Shown here in pieces: positions 59,416 through 64,000 of a stretch of DNA of 64,000 nucleotides; position 1 is the first letter of the stretch; each line of letters opens with the position of its first letter. Made by a program: the position numbers and the translations under genes. The DNA is from Triops longicaudatus (lineage: Eukaryota > Arthropoda > Branchiopoda > Notostraca > Triopsidae). Below the pieces are notes generated by a model. That model saw only the letters and a list, made by a program, of their open reading frames with translations. It did not search any database and was not told where the DNA came from. The stretch covers positions 232,690 through 296,689 of the forward strand of contig JAGQDJ010000085.1 of NCBI GenBank assembly GCA_022885665.1, written 5' to 3'.

Positions 59416-62400
59416 ATGGCTGGTCGCGGTAGAGGCAGAGGAACTCGTCCTAATACTGAATCCCAGGGTAAAAATAATTAGTAATAAGTTCTCCTTGGAA
59501 TATTTTTACTTCAATTTCTTTTTTCCCTCTGAAAATATACAATAAAATATAAAGCGCCTGGGCCTCGAGCTGCTAAGGGTAGAGAGATACAAAAATCACA
59601 ACCTCAGCCAGCAAAGCCGTCTCCTGCACCAAGTGGTGCTTCTGCTTCAGGTGTGCAATCACCTCCACATCCTCAAGGTGAAATAGCTTGTGGTTATCCA
59701 AATTTGTTCGTTTAACTTTCAAAATTTTATTAATATTCCGTATATGTTTACCTAAAGGAAAGCCGCCTGGTCCTCAACCAACACAAGGACCCCAAGCTGC
59801 GACGCCGTCACATGCCCAAACCGTTCCGCCTACTTCGGGTGTACGGTCCCCACCACCTGTACAAGCCGTTCCCTCTACCTGGGGTGTACGGTCCCCACCT
59901 CCTGCACAAGCCGTTCCCTCTACTCCAGGTGTACTGTCACTGCCACCTGTGGCTCCAGTGCCTCGTCCTACTCCAGACGTTAGCGAGCTCCATCCGCCTT
60001 GTCGTCCTGGTGTTGGCACGGAAGGAAAACCCATTAAACTACTTGCCAATCATTTTCCAATAAAAATCAAGGAACGCGATGCAATTTACCATTACGATGT
60101 TACCGTAAAGAATGAGAAAGGAAAGGACGTGGCCAACAGAAAACTTTTGAGGTAATTTGTCGTTGCGGTGTTCCTCTCCAAGTACTCTACAAATGCGAAG
60201 ACTCGTCATGTTTTTTCCTTTTTGTAGAAAAGTTCTTCTTGACTTGTCCACTAAACACCACAGACAGGATCTGTATCCCTTTGCTCCAGTTTTTGACGGA
60301 CGGAAGAATTTATTTACTGCTAAGGAATTGCCCTTCTTTGAAGTACGCGGTCACCTTTGTTTTTTTATTAGATTATTTTTTTTTCTTCTCTTATCAAAAT
60401 GCAATTTAGATTTTTTCCTTGTTTTATTATATGAATAACGTACATTATAATAACGTTTATCACTCAATTTTTAGTTGTACTTTTTTATTGGCGTATAAAA
60501 GTGATTTCATTTATTTAATTATTTAATTTGTAAATTTTTTTTCATAAATTTTTCGCAGAGGGAATATCGTATCGAGTTTGTCGATGCAGACCGCGAAAAA
60601 CCGTCCAATTTCTCAATCACGCTAAAATTTGCTTCACGAATTTCGCTAAGTCCCAGCATTAATGCTTATTTGAAGAATGGGAGTACAAGTAACATCCCCC
60701 AAGACGCAATCCAAGCCTTGGATACAGTTTTGAAATATTCGCTATCCAATAGGTAATTCTTATGTCTATAAACACTTACGTGTAAAAATTCGGTCCGACG
60801 CTCGCATTTTTCCTTTTTCGAAGATTTGTGCCTGTAGGACGAACCTTAGTATCTGAAAAGTTCGAGGATCCATACGACATAGGAGGAGGCAGTCATCTAT
60901 GGTTTGGTCATTTCCAAAGTTTGCGTTTAGGCTGGAAGCCATTTATTAACATAGATGCTACGCAGAGGGCATTTTTGAAACCAATATCGGTTCCAGACTT
61001 TTTCTGGGAAATCTTAGGCGGCGACGTGAATGGTAGGGATAATAGGAGAGCCGATGAAGCATTCTATAACCCTAACCAAAGACATTTGGACGACTTGGTC
61101 CACAAAATACGCGGCATTAAGGTTACCGATAAGTTTCTTTTCGTTTTCTTTATGTAAAGAATCATTTAGGCTTTAGCGTTCATTTGTATATCGTTTGTAC
61201 TTTAGGTTCGTTATCAGCGTGGGCCTATGAAGATGTGTTACAGAGTGAACGGCATAGGCAAACCACCTAGCCAGGAAATGTTTGAGCACAATGGGAAGCA
61301 GATTTCGGTGAAAGAGTATCTCTCTCAGCAGTATCGCGTACAATTAAACCCAGACTACGCGCACTTACCTTGCTTATGGGTTGGCTCGCTGGAAAGACGA
61401 GTTTATGTTCCTATGGAGGTAAGTATTCACTGCTAGTATAATGCTCGTACTCTGCGTTTCGATTGCATTAATCCGTAAAAATGGTTCTTCGTATTATTAA
61501 AGCTGTGTACTATCGAAGCGGGTCAGCCGAATAACAAGAAGTTGACCGAAACTCAGACGTCCAACACGATTCGCGCCGCAGCTGTCAAACCAAACGAGCG
61601 GCGGAAAAGGATTGTTCGCTCTTTCAACGAAAGTTTGAATCTTTCCCAAGACTACTATGCGCAACAGTATGGTGTAACCTGTGAAGGCCAAATGGTAGCT
61701 ATTAATGGAAGAGTGTTACCAGCCCCTATGCTGCAATATGGTGGAGACGTAACCTTTCGCCCCGAAAATGGCGTTTGGGACATGCGTAATAAGCGCTTTC
61801 TAACCGGTGGAACATTGACGGAATGGGGAATCATTAACTTAGATTGCGTTCAGGATGATGCCGCTAAGTAAGACGTTATTTTAAAGATTATGAAACCATA
61901 TTTTTTTTTTTGCAGTCAATGTGTTAAGATAAAACTTCTTCATTGTATGTCGATCATTTTGGGTTCTATCTTGGTTCTCTTTCGCAGGAGGTTTGCTGCT
62001 TCTTTGGTCAGAACTGGCCGTGATGTTGGCATTAGCATCAATGAGCCTCGGTTTATACAGCGGTGCTTTTACCCACAGATGGAAAAAACTTTTCGTGAGG
62101 TGATAGCTAAGTATGCTGGGTTGCAGCTGGTTTTTTTCATCATTTCTAGGAAAGGAGATCCCGTTTACAGTACACAATAGCCAACGCTTGATAGTAAATG
62201 CATTTTTAATCGATTTGTTTATTTAATTTTACAGAGGAAATCAAACGCGTCGGTGATTTAGACTTGAACATTACAACGCAATGCGTTCAAAGCAAAAATG
62301 TGTTGAAATGTGATCCTGCCACCCTGTCCAATATCTGTTTGAAGCTGAACGCCAAATTGGGTGGCGAGAATAACTTCATTCACAGGAATGGGAGGTAAAA

Positions 62401-64000
62401 GTAGCGTTTTTAATCTTTGTTTTTACCTTATATTTCTCTCCTTGTGTCAGTTGAACATTTTGTGTATTGTTACGTTCTACACTTTTCTAGTTCCGTTTAT
62501 TATTACTTTCAATTTACATTAACACAACAACGACTCCAATACAAAATCACAATACTCTTCCTCCCGCGCTCACTCTCATTAACCAACCCTTTTGTCTTTC
62601 CTTGACTAACTGCTGACTGACTGACTACCCGAATTGCCTCTCTCCTTGGTCTTTTGTCACCTTTCTGAACCTTGACCTGTCGCCCTCCCGTATGAGTCCC
62701 CAGAGACGACGCTTTTAGGAAAGCATCCAAGGAGCCTGGGGAGTGAAAAGGCTCAAGCCGGATACAGAACGCCACAGTATTCATTGCGTAATCAATGGGC
62801 TGAAATCGTTAACCTACTCATTTTGTTAAAGGCCGACGTTTTTTAACGCACCGTACATGATAATGGGAGCTGACGTCACCCACCCCAGCGCTGATCAGAG
62901 ACAAGAAGGGATTCCATCCGTGGCTGCCGTAACTATTTACTTTTGATTAAACAATTTAAATATAATCTCAACTTAGGTCGTAGCTTCGTTGAATCGCACT
63001 GCAACTCAGTATGCCGCGGAGATCTGGCTTCAAGAACCTCGAAAAGAGGCGTTGCAAGACCTTGAAGAAGTGACGCGTAAGATGCTTTTGAACTTTTATC
63101 GGAAGAATAATAGTTACAAGCCACAACGCATAATATTCTACCGTGACGGAGTTTCCGAAGGACAGTTTCAGCAGGTAATATTTCATGTTTTCGGAGAAAG
63201 GTGACAGATGTTTAAAGAATACTGGATGCCAGGTTTTGAGAGAAGAATTGACTGCAGTACGTACAGCGTGCACGAAGCTAGAAAGGGAATACAAACCAGC
63301 TATAACGTTTCTCGTCGTGCAGAAACGCAACAAGACTCGTCTCTTTGCCGAGGACAGTAAGGATGCTGGCAGAACTGGCAACGTCCCGCCCGGTACCATC
63401 GTTGATACCGATATAACACACCCAACAGAGCAGGATTATTTTCTCGTCTCTCACGTGGGAATTCAGGTAGCGCTTTCTTTAAAACGATATTAATAAGTAA
63501 GCAAAGAAATTCATAGAACAGCAGTTATTTTACTCTATGAAAACATTGCACACAAGAACAAAGTCGTACTTCTAAAAACGCTGAATTTATACTGGACGAG
63601 AATTTTCCTCAATCGTCCACCATATGATTGCGGCGTCTTAATTTGTGTATTGTGTACTGTATAGGGCACTAGTCGACCAACGCACTACCACGTACTGTGG
63701 GATGACAACAATTTTAGCGCAGATGACATGCAGAAACTGACATACTACCTCTGTCATATTTTTTCACGATGCACCCGCTCAGTGTCCAATCCTGCACCGT
63801 CCTATTACGCCCACTTGTTGGCATTCCGAGGAAGGATGTATTACGATTCGTACGTTGCTGAAGAGCTGTAAAGTATTGGTCTTTTAAAGCAGTGGACCTG
63901 TTTTTAGGTTGGTTACGCAGCAGCGAGGACGTGTCAGAGAGGAGGACATCAAACGGGAGCTGGCAAAGGCCAGCAACCTACAACATATGTTTTTTGTTTA
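59416..64000 (+). CDS. AGO: Argonaute (AGO clade), slicer-competent, stop codon cut by window end
   Basis: Exons: 59416-59467, 59555-59677, 59758-60151, 60228-60342, 60559-60752, 60824-61121, 61206-61418, 61503-61867, 61988-62169, 62235-62394, 62832-62928, 62977-63174, 63233-63466, 63665-63867, 63908-64000. All phases match, giving 973 residues; the last two bases TA begin the stop. The Arg/Gly start MAGRGRGRG leads into a Pro-rich tail to about residue 145. Then come the N domain (KLLANHFPIKI), PAZ (about 330-465, QYRVQLNPDYAHLPCLWVG), MID (about 515-620) and PIWI. The slicer tetrad is present: D in GADVTHPS, E in PRKEALQDL, D in FYRDGVSEG, H in RPTHYHVLW. The protein would bind small RNAs and cleave complementary RNA. 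The PIWI part looks like ordinary animal AGO, while the long low-complexity N-terminus resembles arthropod siRNA-type AGO2. The subclass needs a tree. Confidence 0.94.
59815..59945 (+). repeat. 54-bp tandem repeat coding an 18-residue proline-rich unit in Argonaute
   Basis: About two and a half units of 54 bp encode variants of GVRSPPPVQAVPST (plus four residues per unit: third unit GVLSLPPVAPVP). The units are in frame, so unit-number changes keep the protein open. It lies in the disordered N-terminal tail. Confidence 0.75.
62395..62831 (+). other. Argonaute intron (437 bp)
   Basis: Splits the PIWI domain between NFIHRNGR and PTFFNAPYMI (phase 2). This is longer than most introns in this gene; nothing recognisable lies inside. 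Confidence 0.6.
63868..63907 (+). other. 40-bp Argonaute intron
   Basis: GTAAAG donor and TTTTTAG acceptor enclose only 40 bases. Without removal the frame hits TAA directly after EEL. With removal it continues for 30 codons to a typical Argonaute end (HMFFV). Phase (2) matches on both sides. Confidence 0.75.

Noticed and set aside
63866..63870. Argonaute ending at the TAA after EEL
   Set aside because: Splicing the 40-bp intron restores 30 more codons with the usual Argonaute C-terminal end (MFFV) and correct phase.

Overview
This window is eukaryotic, AT-rich, intron-rich DNA, almost certainly from an animal and most likely an arthropod or close relative. It carries spliced homologues of animal-specific genes (a KIF26-type kinesin, TMEM245, a stomatin/MEC-2 protein, an Argonaute). 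The introns follow GT-AG and range from 40 bp to more than 20 kb. Two start regions have an arthropod-style TATA box plus TCAGT initiator. No bacterial features (operons, Shine-Dalgarno sites, CRISPR) are present. I cannot name the species. All gene models were built by eye from reading frames, splice sites and phase matching.

Layout. (1) 2757-17320, plus strand: the motor, middle and complete C-terminus of a KIF26-family atypical kinesin in 12 recognised exons. The 5' coding end was not found and may lie left of the window. (2) 18542-21999, minus strand: a complete TMEM245 gene of 11 exons (about 890 aa), converging tail-to-tail with KIF26. (3) 22-32 kb: gene-poor DNA with decayed EGF-repeat and tetraspanin fragments, a tRNA-derived SINE, a long inverted-repeat (foldback) element with related partial copies, and exon-like ORFs of an unidentified decayed gene. 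(4) 32210-56517, plus strand: a stomatin/MEC-2-type gene spread over 24 kb. Four candidate alternative first coding exons (32210, 41185, 43873, 52814) all end in the same splice phase and fit one shared acceptor at 53785. There is a possible 24-nt cassette exon, and a duplicated 98-nt exon pair (54630 and 55261) with the structure of mutually exclusive exons. (5) 59416-64000, plus strand: an Argonaute gene of 15 exons, with a TATA/initiator promoter and a proline-rich N-terminus containing an 18-residue repeat. It runs to the last codons, and the stop codon straddles the window edge.

The four genes are not an operon and need not work together. Stomatins and TMEM245 are membrane proteins, KIF26 is a microtubule-binding kinesin that is weak or dead as an ATPase in vertebrates, and Argonaute is the small-RNA effector. 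The most notable content is the stomatin gene's transcript-diversity architecture, followed by the foldback and MITE repeats and the cluster of broken gene fragments at 23.8-30.4 kb.
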